Counted from the stretch's first letter, positions 23,610-32,279 are shown. The stretch is 33,770 nucleotides of DNA from Planctomycetota bacterium (GCA_029259655.1 JAJDET010000248.1:1-33770), one strand, 5' to 3'. Notes: generated by a model not told the origin, from the sequence alone. A program made the numbers and translations.

Positions 23610-24631
23610 TCGATGGTCCCCCATGCACCGAGCGCGACCGCTTCTTCGCGCCCGTCGTCGAAGACGACCGTGATCGCGAACGGCCCCTCGTGGACCCGGC
23701 GGTCGATGAATCCCGACGCGTCGAAGGCGATCTCGTCCGGGACGCTCGCGGCGAGCTGCGTCCCCTCCGGGAGCTCCCACGCGTCGCCGGCGACCCAGGC
23801 CGAGAGCACGAGACGATCGACGCGCCCCACGAAGGACCGCTTGCCTCCACCGATGACGAGCGGTTCATCGACGGGCCAGACCTTCCTCGACTCCTCGGGC
23901 TCGAAGAGCTCCGCGGCGAGCACGCCGTCGAGGAAGAGCGCGAAGCGCCGCCCGTCGTAGGTCGCACGCGCCCGGGTCCATGCCCCGGGGCGCAGCGCAC
24001 CAGGACGGCTCTCGACCGTGAGCGGATCGCCGGGACGCGGGGACGCGTGGAAGTCGGCGGGGTCGACGACCGGGACGAACCAGGCGCGCACGGCGCCGCT
24101 CGCACGCACGTAGAGCCCGAAGGACCCGCCCACGCTCACGACGTGCGCCGAACCGGTCTTGTCGGCGGCGATCGTGCACTCGAGCGAGAAGCCGTCGGCG
24201 AAGTCGAAGGCGGGGTCTGTGTGCACCGGGAACGACGCGTGCACGTCGGTCCCCGCAGGGAGCTCGAGCGCGTTTCCGAGATACCCGTGCTCGGTCAGGC
24301 GCGCTCCCGCGACGCTGGCGGGGGAACTGCCCGCTCCCGTGAGGTCGGCGGTCTCGAAGTGCCACGTCCCGAGCACGGTGAGCCCGAGGGGGACCAGGGT
24401 GCGCCGGTCCTGCCCGATCCGGACTCGCGCGGGGCCCCTGCGGGCGACGGCGCCGCCGCGGGCCGTGCGCAGCGCCCCGCGGACGATGTCGGTCGCCTGC
24501 GCGCGTGAGAGGTCGAGCCCCGCGAACGCGCCGAGGCCGGCCCCCATCACGAGCCCGACCAGCACGAGCACGAGCATGAGCTCGAGCAGCGTGAAGGCCG
24601 CGGTTCGTGTGGATCGGGTGCGAGAGTTCAC
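23606..24631 (-). CDS. GspH-like pseudopilin with a LamG domain
   Basis: 341 residues from a GTG that overlaps the GspG stop (GTGA). The prepilin site reads A12|FTLLELMLVLVLVGLVMG, with Glu5 but Ala instead of the near-invariant Gly at -1. The segment ATDIVRGALRTARGGAVARRG resembles GspH/FimT. Instead of the usual small beta domain there is a LamG/concanavalin-like sandwich at about residues 113-280: YLGNALELPAG, FADGFSLECTIAADKTG, AWTRARATYDGRRFALFLDG, FVGRVDRLVLSAW. The family usually binds sugars or proteins. A final small domain (about 285-341) follows. It probably extends a binding surface from the pseudopilus. Confidence 0.83.
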   Translation of the reverse strand: MNSRTRSTRTAAFTLLELMLVLVLVGLVMGAGLGAFAGLDLSRAQATDIVRGALRTARGGAVARRGPARVRIGQDRRTLVPLGLTVLGTWHFETADLTGAGSSPASVAGARLTEHGYLGNALELPAGTDVHASFPVHTDPAFDFADGFSLECTIAADKTGSAHVVSVGGSFGLYVRASGAVRAWFVPVVDPADFHASPRPGDPLTVESRPGALRPGAWTRARATYDGRRFALFLDGVLAAELFEPEESRKVWPVDEPLVIGGGKRSFVGRVDRLVLSAWVAGDAWELPEGTQLAASVPDEIAFDASGFIDRRVHEGPFAITVVFDDGREEAVALGAWGTIE

Positions 24632-25245
24632 GGTCCGAAGCTGGTGATGTCGTCCTCCGTGCCGAAGACACCGTCGCTCCCGGCCGAGATGAGCTGAAAG
24701 CGCCGGTGCTCGTAGTAGAGCTTCGTCTTCTTGTTCTTCTTCGCGGTCACGCGGCTCTCGGTCGTCGCACCCGTGACGGGATCGAACGTGGAGTAGAGGT
24801 CGGCCCTCCCGTAGTCCGCGTGGTGGAAGTAGGCGATCGGGTTGTTCCAGGGATCGGTCAGCTCGAAGAGGTCCTTCGTGGGCAGGTCGCTCTGCACGGT
24901 CGCCGTGCTGTCCCCGTCCGTGTTGTCGAGCTCGTCCGGCGAGAGCCCGCACCCCTCGAGCCCGCCCGACCACAGCGCGAGCACGAGGCGTTCGGCGCCC
25001 GTGTTGATCGCGTTCGGAGCTCCTTCGCCGTCGGCGGGTGAGCTGGAGGGGAAGTCGCCCTCTTCGGACTCGTAGTGGGAGATCGCGAGCGAGATCTGCT
25101 GGAGCTCCGCGCGCAGGAGCTTCTCCTGGACGACCTCCTCGGCCGAGCCGAGCTGGGTCACGAGGATCGCGGCCAGGATCGAGAGGATGGCGAGGACCGC
25201 GATCATCTCGATCAGCGTGAAGCCGCGCGTCGATCGACCGCTCAC
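24628..25245 (-). CDS. gspG: GspG-like major pseudopilin
   Basis: 205 residues from a GTG preceded by GAGGAG (25251-25256). Leader MSGRSTRG, then the class III prepilin site G|FTLIEMIAVLAILSILAAI. The body follows the T2SSG plan: ELQQISLAISHYESEEGDFP, then DPWNNPIAYFHHADY (the family's 'DPWG-x-x-Y' motif) and a C-terminal SAGSDGVFGTEDDI, which is the calcium-binding loop of GspG proteins. It is somewhat longer than usual (about 145), with an insert between helix and DPW motif. It should polymerise into the pseudopilus. The symbol is given because both diagnostic motifs are present. Confidence 0.88.
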   Translation of the reverse strand: MSGRSTRGFTLIEMIAVLAILSILAAILVTQLGSAEEVVQEKLLRAELQQISLAISHYESEEGDFPSSSPADGEGAPNAINTGAERLVLALWSGGLEGCGLSPDELDNTDGDSTATVQSDLPTKDLFELTDPWNNPIAYFHHADYGRADLYSTFDPVTGATTESRVTAKKNKKTKLYYEHRRFQLISAGSDGVFGTEDDITSFGP

Positions 25246-27929
25246 GGGCCCTCCTCGCGGTACACGACGCGCACGTCGTCCAGACGCAGGAGCGCGCGGC
25301 GACCGGTGTCGCCCTCGACGAATGCTCCGACCCGCAGCGCACGGGACGAGCGCCAGAGCTCGGGCAGGAGGACACCGCCGACGAGGAGCACGTCGTCCAG
25401 GAACACGTTGACCGTCGGCTCCTCCTCGTCGCCCCCGCGCTCGATCCGGACCGTCACCCAGCGGTCGGTCGGGAACTTCACCTCGTCGGTCTTCAGGACC
25501 TCGCCCTCGTCGGAGGAGCTCCGCTGGAGGTGCACCTCCAGGGCGCCGTCCTTGTGGCGCGCGAGGCTGGCCTCGCTGGTGGTCTCGAAGGTGTGCTGTC
25601 GGCGGCGTTCCCGTCCGACGAAGAGCCCGGCCCGTACGGCGCTCTCGCTCCCGATCCAGAGGCGCGCCTCGAAGGAGACGAACTGGTCCGAGGCGTACTC
25701 GCGGAACAGGCGCGACCGGCCCGAGCGCGTGAACGCGCCCTCGATCCGGACCTCGCCGTCGGCGAGCTCGACGACAGGCCCGGCGCCCTCCTCCACCTGC
25801 CACGCGTTGCGCAGGCGCGCGCGCTCGAACCCGTCGTCCCACTCGACCTTCGCCAGGTGATCGGAGAGGCGCGCGACCTGGCGCCGCGCCCAGGCGCGGT
25901 GGGGATCGTCCTCGGGGAAGTCGCGGCGCGAATCCTCGAGCTCGGCGAGCTGTACGAGGGCTTCCTCGGGCGCGCCGGTCCGATAGGCGCACCAGGCCAG
26001 CCCTCCGCGGGCGACCGGGTCGTCGGGGTCGAGCTCGGCGGTCCTCCGGAAGGCCGCGCGTGCATCGTGGAAGTGCGACCGCGCGAGCGCGTTCGCGCCG
26101 CGCAGGGAGAAGACTTCCGGCCGTTCGCGGAGCCGCTCGGCGGCTCGCTCGAGATAGCGTTCGGCCTCGTCGTGCCGGCCGGTCCGGAACGCGACGTCGC
26201 CCAGCGCGAGCAGCGCCTCGTCGAAATCGAGCTCGAGCTCGAGCGCCGCCTCGAACGCCTCGCGCGCACCCTCGAGATCGTCGCCCTGCGCCAGCAACCG
26301 GCCGCGCTGGAAGAGCGTCCACGGATCGAGCGGGTCGCCCTCGTGCGCCAGCTCGGCGTAGCGCCAGGCCTCTTCGGTCGACCCCGCGACCTCGAACAGG
26401 AACGACAGCGCCCGCCAGGCGAGCGGTGCCCGCAAGGGGTCGTCCTCGGCGGCGTCGAGGAGGAAGGCGTGCGCGCCGGTGAGCCGCCCCTCCGCGAGCT
26501 CGTGCAGGCCGAGCGCGAGCAGGAGGTCGAACTCGAGCCCGTCCGGCTCCGCGTTCTGGGCGATGTCGCGCCGGATACTCTCCCCGGAGCCGCCTTCGAG
26601 CACGGCGCAGGAGAGTTGTGCTGCCATCGCCTCGGTGTTCCCGGGGTCGAGCCGGCGCGCGTCGTCGAGCTCGAGCTGCGCGCTGTCGATTCGGCCCATG
26701 CGCACCCAGGCGCGGGCCAGATCGAGACGCATCGCACCACGTACGGCGAGCAGGCCCGGGTCCTCGGGCGCGTGCCGGCTCGCCGTTTTCAGGTGCTCCA
26801 GAGCATCCTCGGTCCGGCCTCGGGCGAGCAGCGTGCGACCGAGCGCCCAGTGCGCGTTCCAGGACGTGCGCTCGACACGCACGGCCTCGCGCAGTCTCGC
26901 CTCGGCGGAGTCCAGGAGGAGACAGCGCTCCTCGAGGGAGGCGAGTGCCACGTGCACGTCGGCCTTGTGCGGGAAGCGCTCGAGCAGGACCTCGTACTGC
27001 GTGAACGCGCTCTCGAAGTCGAACATCGCCTCGAACGTGCGCGCGAGGCCGATCCCCGGCGCGGGGTCCTCGGGATCGAACTCGGCCAGCTCCTCGTAGA
27101 CATCGAGCGCCAGCTCGAGCGCCCGCGGAACCTCGTGACGTGTGTCGATGCAGCGCTGCGCGAAGGCCAGACGCTCCGGGAACGAGCCCGGCGTCACGTC
27201 GCCGTCCATGCCTCGATAGCGGAGCTCGATCTCGTTCGCGCGCGTCCGGGCGAGGCCGAGCTCGGCCACGCGCTCGCGCTCGTACGCGATCGGGGCCTGC
27301 CCGGGGAACCTCTCCCGCCCGGTCTCCGGGTCGACCTGGACGAACAGGACGGGGTCCTCCTCGCGGCCGGGATAGAAGAGCCCGTAGCGGTCCTCGTTGA
27401 CGATCGAGCCGAACAGCGTCACGAGCGAGGTGAGCCGGATCCAGTCGTAGAGGCTCTTGTTCGACAGGAGCTCCGCCGTGCGATCCGTTGCGTCGCCGGG
27501 CTCGGAAGCGGCGAGCCCCGCCGGCTCGCCCGGGCCCGCGTCGAGCCGTAGCTCGTCCGTCGGTTCGATGCGGCGCCGCAGGAAGCGCCCCCACAGCGCC
27601 GGCGCGAGTCCGGGCACCGTGGGCGGTGCCAATGCGTCGAGCGGTGGCCGCGGCGGCTCCTCGAACGCCAGCGGCGCGAGCGGTCGCGTGTCGGAAGGCG
27701 GCAGGAAGAGATCGCGCGGGAGCGATTCGGATCCGTTGGAACCCGTCGCCCTCGGCGCCGGGAGGACGCGGCGCGGGTCGGGAGCGGGATAGCGGACGAG
27801 CTCCGGACTCGCGGAGCGCCGCGTACCGCGCAGCGCGGGCGGCTCGTCCGCGAGACTCGAGAAGGAGAGAGCGAGGATGCCGATCGTCGCGACGAGGACC
27901 AGGATCTCGCGCGAGAGGAGCCGCTTCAT
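25242..27929 (-). CDS. Membrane-anchored TPR protein with C-terminal concanavalin-like domain
   Basis: 895 residues. An N-terminal anchor (LVLVATIGILALSFSSLA, residues 11-28) is followed by a Pro-rich linker to about residue 110. A long series of TPR units lies at about 190-690, for example ELALDVYEELAEFDPEDPAP, ALGRTLLARGRTEDALEHL and AELAHEGDPLDPWTLFQRGR. The C-terminal 200 residues look like a concanavalin/DUF1080-type sandwich: FVSFEARLWIGSESAVRAGL, DRWVTVRIERG, NVFLDDVLLVGG, ALLRLDDVRVVY. In a T2SS operon its place, between the PilO-like and GspG genes, suggests a periplasmic assembly or cargo-recruiting part in place of GspC/PilP (inference). A good GGGAGGGG precedes the ATG. Confidence 0.8.
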   Translation of the reverse strand: MKRLLSREILVLVATIGILALSFSSLADEPPALRGTRRSASPELVRYPAPDPRRVLPAPRATGSNGSESLPRDLFLPPSDTRPLAPLAFEEPPRPPLDALAPPTVPGLAPALWGRFLRRRIEPTDELRLDAGPGEPAGLAASEPGDATDRTAELLSNKSLYDWIRLTSLVTLFGSIVNEDRYGLFYPGREEDPVLFVQVDPETGRERFPGQAPIAYERERVAELGLARTRANEIELRYRGMDGDVTPGSFPERLAFAQRCIDTRHEVPRALELALDVYEELAEFDPEDPAPGIGLARTFEAMFDFESAFTQYEVLLERFPHKADVHVALASLEERCLLLDSAEARLREAVRVERTSWNAHWALGRTLLARGRTEDALEHLKTASRHAPEDPGLLAVRGAMRLDLARAWVRMGRIDSAQLELDDARRLDPGNTEAMAAQLSCAVLEGGSGESIRRDIAQNAEPDGLEFDLLLALGLHELAEGRLTGAHAFLLDAAEDDPLRAPLAWRALSFLFEVAGSTEEAWRYAELAHEGDPLDPWTLFQRGRLLAQGDDLEGAREAFEAALELELDFDEALLALGDVAFRTGRHDEAERYLERAAERLRERPEVFSLRGANALARSHFHDARAAFRRTAELDPDDPVARGGLAWCAYRTGAPEEALVQLAELEDSRRDFPEDDPHRAWARRQVARLSDHLAKVEWDDGFERARLRNAWQVEEGAGPVVELADGEVRIEGAFTRSGRSRLFREYASDQFVSFEARLWIGSESAVRAGLFVGRERRRQHTFETTSEASLARHKDGALEVHLQRSSSDEGEVLKTDEVKFPTDRWVTVRIERGGDEEEPTVNVFLDDVLLVGGVLLPELWRSSRALRVGAFVEGDTGRRALLRLDDVRVVYREEGP

Positions 27930-28699
27930 GCGTCCCCTCCCGTGAAGTCGTCCGTGTGGTGGAGCTGCACGACGGAGAGAGAGACCGACAGGCGCGCCTT
28001 CCCGTTCTTCGCTCGTGCGGGGAGGAGCTCTGCCTCCTCGACGACGAGCGGACCGTCGCCGGTGCGCTGAGTGCGCACGAGGAAGCTCGTGAGCGCGAGC
28101 CCGCTGCCGCCGAGCTCTAGCTCGACGCGCGTCCGCTCGACGTGGCGCGGGCGGTCGGACGTCCCCGGCGCGGGACGGATGCGAATCTCGTCGATTCGCT
28201 CGATCCCGGTCGCGAGCGCGATCTCGACGACGCGCTCGACGACGTCGAGGCCGTGGAGATAGCGCTCGACGTCCTCCTCGCGCGCCGGCGAGAGGTCGGG
28301 CAGCCCGAGATCGCGGTCGACGAAGAGGTTGCTGCGCCCGGCCATGAGGAGCAGGCGGTCGCGAACGTCGGCGATCGTCCTGTGGTAGTGGTTGACGTGC
28401 GAAGTCTCCGCGAGCGCGACCTCGAACCCGCTCCGCGCCTCGAAGACGACGGCCTCGGAGAGGCGCTCGAGGACGGCCAGGAGCTCGCGGTTCTCGGCAC
28501 GTGCGGTCTCGCGGTCGGCGGCTCCGTAGCGCGACTCCGCGAGCTGCCGCTCGAGCCGGGTGCGCTCCGCGCGCGCCGCGGAGAGCTCGTCACCGTAGAC
28601 CGATTGGATCGCGAGCCACCCGATCAGGAACACGGCCGCACCGGCGGCCACCGTCGAGAGGAAGCGCTTGTTCTCCTGCCAGAAGTCGGAGAAGTCCAC
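27926..28699 (-). CDS. PilO/GspM-like alignment complex protein
   Basis: 257 residues from a GTG 2 bases after the PilM-PilN stop. A short cytoplasmic tail is followed by one span (LSTVAAGAAVFLIGWLAIQSV, residues 14-34) and a coiled coil (LSAARAERTRLERQLAES to about residue 85). A periplasmic alpha/beta domain ends with VELELGGSGLALTSFLVR and LSVSLSVVQLHH. This layout is that of PilO/GspM, which pairs with PilN/GspL in the inner membrane to align the motor with the pilus. The stop overlaps the next start (ATGA). Sequence similarity is weak, so the call rests on topology and neighbours. Confidence 0.75.
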   Translation of the reverse strand: MDFSDFWQENKRFLSTVAAGAAVFLIGWLAIQSVYGDELSAARAERTRLERQLAESRYGAADRETARAENRELLAVLERLSEAVVFEARSGFEVALAETSHVNHYHRTIADVRDRLLLMAGRSNLFVDRDLGLPDLSPAREEDVERYLHGLDVVERVVEIALATGIERIDEIRIRPAPGTSDRPRHVERTRVELELGGSGLALTSFLVRTQRTGDGPLVVEEAELLPARAKNGKARLSVSLSVVQLHHTDDFTGGDA

Positions 28700-28701
28700 G
28701 G

Positions 28702-30339
28702 TCAGCCCTCTCCCCCCACGTCGTCTCCGGCACGGGGCTCCGCGACGAGGAGCGACATGTCGATGGTGAATCGGTCGCCCGCGGGGGACAGTCCCGGAAC
28801 GATGTGCGCGTTGCCGAGCTCTGCCGCCAGACGCGCCAGGAAGGCCTCGAACAACGCGGAAGGAGACTCCGTACCCTCGCGGACGAGCCCCTCGATGTGC
28901 AGCACGGGGCGCCTGTCGCTCCGATCGCGTTGCTCGGTGGACGCGTACCGGCTCGAGACCTCGGACAACCAGAAGTCGCGCGGCAGCTCGCGCTCGAAGA
29001 CCTCGAGCGTTCGCGCGATCTGCTCGCCCGACCCCGCGGCCAGCCAGAGCTCGGAGACGAGCTCCGCGAGCTTCCCGTTCTCCTCGAGGAGCGCGCGCGC
29101 CTCGAGGTCGGCCGTGCGTGCGCGGTCGAACGTCGAGGAGAGCCTGGTGACCTCGCCGCGAGTCGTCTCCAGGTCGCCGGCGAGCTTCCACGCGCTGTAC
29201 CCGAGGTAGGCGAGGCACAGTACGGCCGCAGCGACGAGTAGCGCGGTCTTGCCCCAGAACTCGCGCATGCGCGCGACTCGCCTCGGGAGGATCTCGACCT
29301 TGTACGCCTCGTCGCGCGAGGCGCCCGTCGCGAGTCCGAGGGCCGCGACCGACTCGAGGCCGTACTCGTGCAGGAGCTCCGCCTCCGCCGGCGAGAGCGC
29401 CGTCTGGTCGACGACGCGAAACGGTTCGAAGACCTCGACGGGCACCTTCAGGGATGCCTCGAGGAATCGATCGAGCCCGTCGAGGGCTGCGCCGCCGCCG
29501 CACAGGGCGACGCGCTCGACGGAGAGGCCCGACAGCTTGATCTGCGTCTTGCAGAAGAGGATCGCCGACTGCAGGAGCGCCAGGAGCTGGCCGGCGGGGC
29601 CCTGGACGGCACGCGCGGCCTTCTCGCGATTGCCCCCCGCGTGCAGGGCGGAGGGATCCAGGCTCGCGAGCTCGGCCTTCGCGGCCTCGGCTCGCTCGGA
29701 GGAGATTCCGAAGCGCTCCGCGATCGCCTCGTCGAAGAGCCGCGAGCCGCCGGAGAGCGTCCGCGCGAACAAGAGGTCGGTGCCGCGCGCGATGGCGACG
29801 TCGACGTTCTCGTGCCCGATGTTGGCGACGAGCACCGTGTCTTCCTCGACGACGCCGTAGTGCAGCCAGGCGTTGTAGAGCGCGACGGCGTTCGGCGTGA
29901 ACGCGAGGAGCCGCCCCCCCGCCGCGGCGAGCCCGTCGGCGTGCTCCGCGAGGAGCTCTTCGCGCGCCATCGCGAGCAACACGACGTCCTCGCCCTCGAC
30001 CTCGGGCAGCTCGGGGAGCACGTTGAAGTCCGAGGCCATCTCCGACCCGGACTGGCCGCCGATCTCCCCCACCTCGAAGCGCATCAAGTTCTCGAGCTGC
30101 CAGTCCTTGAGCCGCGGGACCTGCGTGTAGCGCACGTTGAGCCCGCGGCCGGAGAGTCCGACGCAAGCCCCTCCGAGCCGGAACGCGGGACGGACGGCCG
30201 ACCAGCACTCGCGCACCGACCCCGTCGAGGTCGGTCCCGCCCAGAAAGACGTGACGGCGAAGGTGTTGCCCTTCGGGTGTCCGCGCAGGACGATCGCGGT
30301 GCGCGACCCGACGTCGATGCCCGTGGCTGTGCGGCCCAT
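28702..30339 (-). CDS. PilM-PilN fusion (GspL-like) actin-fold assembly protein
   Basis: 545 residues. The first 345 are a PilM-type actin-like fold: TATGIDVGSRTAIVL (phosphate 1), LENLMRFEVGEI (PilM/GspL signature), DTVLVANIGHENVDVAI (phosphate 2) and RVALCGGGAALDGLDRFLE (adenosine). A membrane span follows at about 360-382 (ALLVAAAVLCLAYLGYSAW), then a coiled coil and a small PilN-like periplasmic domain (about 430-545, VLHIEGLVREGTESPS). In T4P systems PilM and PilN are usually separate; the single chain resembles GspL. It should couple the ATPase to the PilO-like partner. The ATG overlaps the FHA gene stop (TGATG). Confidence 0.85.
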   Translation of the reverse strand: MGRTATGIDVGSRTAIVLRGHPKGNTFAVTSFWAGPTSTGSVRECWSAVRPAFRLGGACVGLSGRGLNVRYTQVPRLKDWQLENLMRFEVGEIGGQSGSEMASDFNVLPELPEVEGEDVVLLAMAREELLAEHADGLAAAGGRLLAFTPNAVALYNAWLHYGVVEEDTVLVANIGHENVDVAIARGTDLLFARTLSGGSRLFDEAIAERFGISSERAEAAKAELASLDPSALHAGGNREKAARAVQGPAGQLLALLQSAILFCKTQIKLSGLSVERVALCGGGAALDGLDRFLEASLKVPVEVFEPFRVVDQTALSPAEAELLHEYGLESVAALGLATGASRDEAYKVEILPRRVARMREFWGKTALLVAAAVLCLAYLGYSAWKLAGDLETTRGEVTRLSSTFDRARTADLEARALLEENGKLAELVSELWLAAGSGEQIARTLEVFERELPRDFWLSEVSSRYASTEQRDRSDRRPVLHIEGLVREGTESPSALFEAFLARLAAELGNAHIVPGLSPAGDRFTIDMSLLVAEPRAGDDVGGEG

Positions 30340-32279
30340 CAGTCGCCGCCTCCTTCTTCGCCCTCGCCGCTCTTGCGGACGTGGTCGGCGAAGCCGGACG
30401 CCCCCTCTCGCTCGAGGATGTCCGCCACGCGCCTCGATCGTTCGACGTGGCGGGCGTTCTCGACGTCGACGTGCTCGACGAGCGCGGCGTCGATCGCGGC
30501 CAGCAGCGTCAGGACCTCGGGCTCCACCTCGCTCCCGGCGTACTGTGCGAGCAGGGCGTCGGCGCGCACGCGGTCGCGACGGTAGATGTCCGCCAGGTCG
30601 AAGAAGCGCGCGCGCTCGAAGCTCTTCTTCACTTCCGCGACGGCGGCGAGCCCGTCGGCCACGAGCCGTGAGCGCGCGCTCTGGGCCTCGACCACCAGCT
30701 CGCGATCGAACGGGACGGATCCCAGGAGCTCGAACCAGAGCCCGAGGGACTCGCCCGACTGCCCGTCGGCTTCCGCACGTCGTGCGCGAACGGCGAGATC
30801 GGCGGCACGTGCTCGCTCGTCGCTGAAGGACAGCACGAGCGCGACGTTCTGGACCGGGCTCGCGCTGACCTCGACCTCGCCCGAGGGGAGCCTCTCCGTG
30901 CGCACGGTGACGCTCGCTTCCGCTCCGAAGTCGAGCGCGACGAGCCGCGGGCTCGTGCCGACGAGGAGCTTCTCGACGCCCTCGGCCTCGAACTCCTCGC
31001 CGTGCGCGGCGTAGCCGCCCGTGCCGATGACCGCGACGCCCTCGCCGGCGATCGAAGGGTCGAACACGACGGAGAGCTCGCCCGGTATCGCGTACGCGAG
31101 ACGGAGCCCGGTGTCGTGCAGCCGTACTTCGAAGAGCGCGGCCATCTCGGGGCTGATGGACGAGCTCAGGAGATAGTGTTCGGGTCGGTAGGAGCCGTGC
31201 GTCCGCGTCACCTCGAACCCGCGCGCGATCGGACGATCGATGTGCAGCAGCACGGCCGAGGTCGCCAGCGGTACGAGCTCGAACTCGTCGTGCCGGATTC
31301 CGGGCGCGACTTCGACTTCCGGGGCTGCGGGGATGAGGGACGCGTCGTCGAGAGCGACCGTCCCTCCCACGTGCGCGATCGCGTCGATCACGAGCCGCAC
31401 GCGGTCGAATCCGGGAAGGACGCGCGTGTGTCCGATGAGCTCGCCGAAGCCGAGACCGCCTTGCGCTGTGGCGCAGGGGAGGGCCAGGGGAGCGCGGTCC
31501 TCGCTCGAGCTCGAGAGCTCGAACGAGAGGTTCATCCGGGCGCCGTCCGCGCCCTCTGCCATCACTCGCGCCTCGAGGACCTGGCTCGGACGAACGCGGC
31601 AGAGCGGCGAGACGAGGCGAGCAGCCTGGCCGGGAGGAAGATCCGCGCCGACCCCGACCTCGCCGGTGTAGCGGAACGACGGCCCGACGCGGAACGATTG
31701 CGACTCGTCTTGCTCCCAGCCGTCGAGCACGCCGGCCGCCTCGAACGATCCCGCTCCGAGGAGATCGCCGGGAACGGGCTCGGGTGCCGGCGCCAGGGCG
31801 TTCTCGTGCGGGTCGCCCACGGTCTCGGAACGCGTGAGCCACCAGGCGGCGAGGGCCGCGACCAGCGCGAAGGATGCGGCGACGACGAGGCCGCGCCCGC
31901 GGCTGCGCGTCGGCACGTCGCCGACGTCGATCCGGTGCACGGCTTCGTCCCCCTCGTCCATGTCCGGCGCCGCCCCCGTGAACGCGGTGTCGATGAACGT
32001 CAGCCGCACGTGCCCGAGACGCAGCCGATCGCCGTGGGCGAGCAGGCGCTCCTCCACGCGCTCGCCCGCCACGCGCGTTCCGTTCTTGCTTCCGAGGTCG
32101 TGGACGCGGACGCCGTCGGGTCCCACCCGGAGCTCGGCGTGGCGCGAGGAGACCGAGGCGTCGGCCAGCACCGTGTCGGCGCCCTCGCCGCGCCCCAGCG
32201 AGAGGCCCGTCGGGGGGATCGCCACGCGCTCGCCTCGGCGATCGCCGGTGTCGAAGCGCAACCAGTAGCTCGATTCCAT
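30339..32279 (-). CDS. FHA-domain membrane protein, first gene of the pseudopilin operon
   Basis: 646 residues. The N-terminal forkhead-associated domain (residues about 25-97) keeps the phosphothreonine-binding residues: Arg30 in LGRGEG, Ser45/His47 in SSRHAEL, and Asn66 in GSKNGTRV. A membrane span at about 130-148 (GLVVAASFALVAALAAWWL) is followed by an exported jelly-roll-like region (FEAAGVLDGWEQDES; about 170-330). Then come beta-rich parts and a helical C-terminus. It should bind a phosphorylated partner in the cytoplasm and carry a surface or periplasmic domain, so it may link Ser/Thr kinase signalling to the machine (inference; no kinase in the window). No purine-rich ribosome site is seen before the ATG. 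Confidence 0.85.
   Translation of the reverse strand: MESSYWLRFDTGDRRGERVAIPPTGLSLGRGEGADTVLADASVSSRHAELRVGPDGVRVHDLGSKNGTRVAGERVEERLLAHGDRLRLGHVRLTFIDTAFTGAAPDMDEGDEAVHRIDVGDVPTRSRGRGLVVAASFALVAALAAWWLTRSETVGDPHENALAPAPEPVPGDLLGAGSFEAAGVLDGWEQDESQSFRVGPSFRYTGEVGVGADLPPGQAARLVSPLCRVRPSQVLEARVMAEGADGARMNLSFELSSSSEDRAPLALPCATAQGGLGFGELIGHTRVLPGFDRVRLVIDAIAHVGGTVALDDASLIPAAPEVEVAPGIRHDEFELVPLATSAVLLHIDRPIARGFEVTRTHGSYRPEHYLLSSSISPEMAALFEVRLHDTGLRLAYAIPGELSVVFDPSIAGEGVAVIGTGGYAAHGEEFEAEGVEKLLVGTSPRLVALDFGAEASVTVRTERLPSGEVEVSASPVQNVALVLSFSDERARAADLAVRARRAEADGQSGESLGLWFELLGSVPFDRELVVEAQSARSRLVADGLAAVAEVKKSFERARFFDLADIYRRDRVRADALLAQYAGSEVEPEVLTLLAAIDAALVEHVDVENARHVERSRRVADILEREGASGFADHVRKSGEGEEGGGD

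Larger units (their letters stand above)
14492..32279 (-). other. Eleven-gene pseudopilin / type II secretion-like operon
   Basis: Successive genes are joined by overlaps of 1 or 4 bases (TGATG, ATGA or GTGA) or gaps of 2 and 4 bases. The order is FHA, PilM-N, PilO, TPR, GspG, GspH, GspK, GspJ, GspI, zinc ribbon, parvulin. Such spacing strongly implies one message with translational coupling. The order G-H-K-J-I differs from the usual G-H-I-J-K. GspD, GspE and GspF are not in the window. Confidence 0.8.

Noticed and set aside
25242..27929. Enzyme activity for the concanavalin-like end of the TPR protein (DUF1080-type sugar hydrolase)
   Set aside because: Only the sandwich pattern is visible; no catalytic residues could be assigned.
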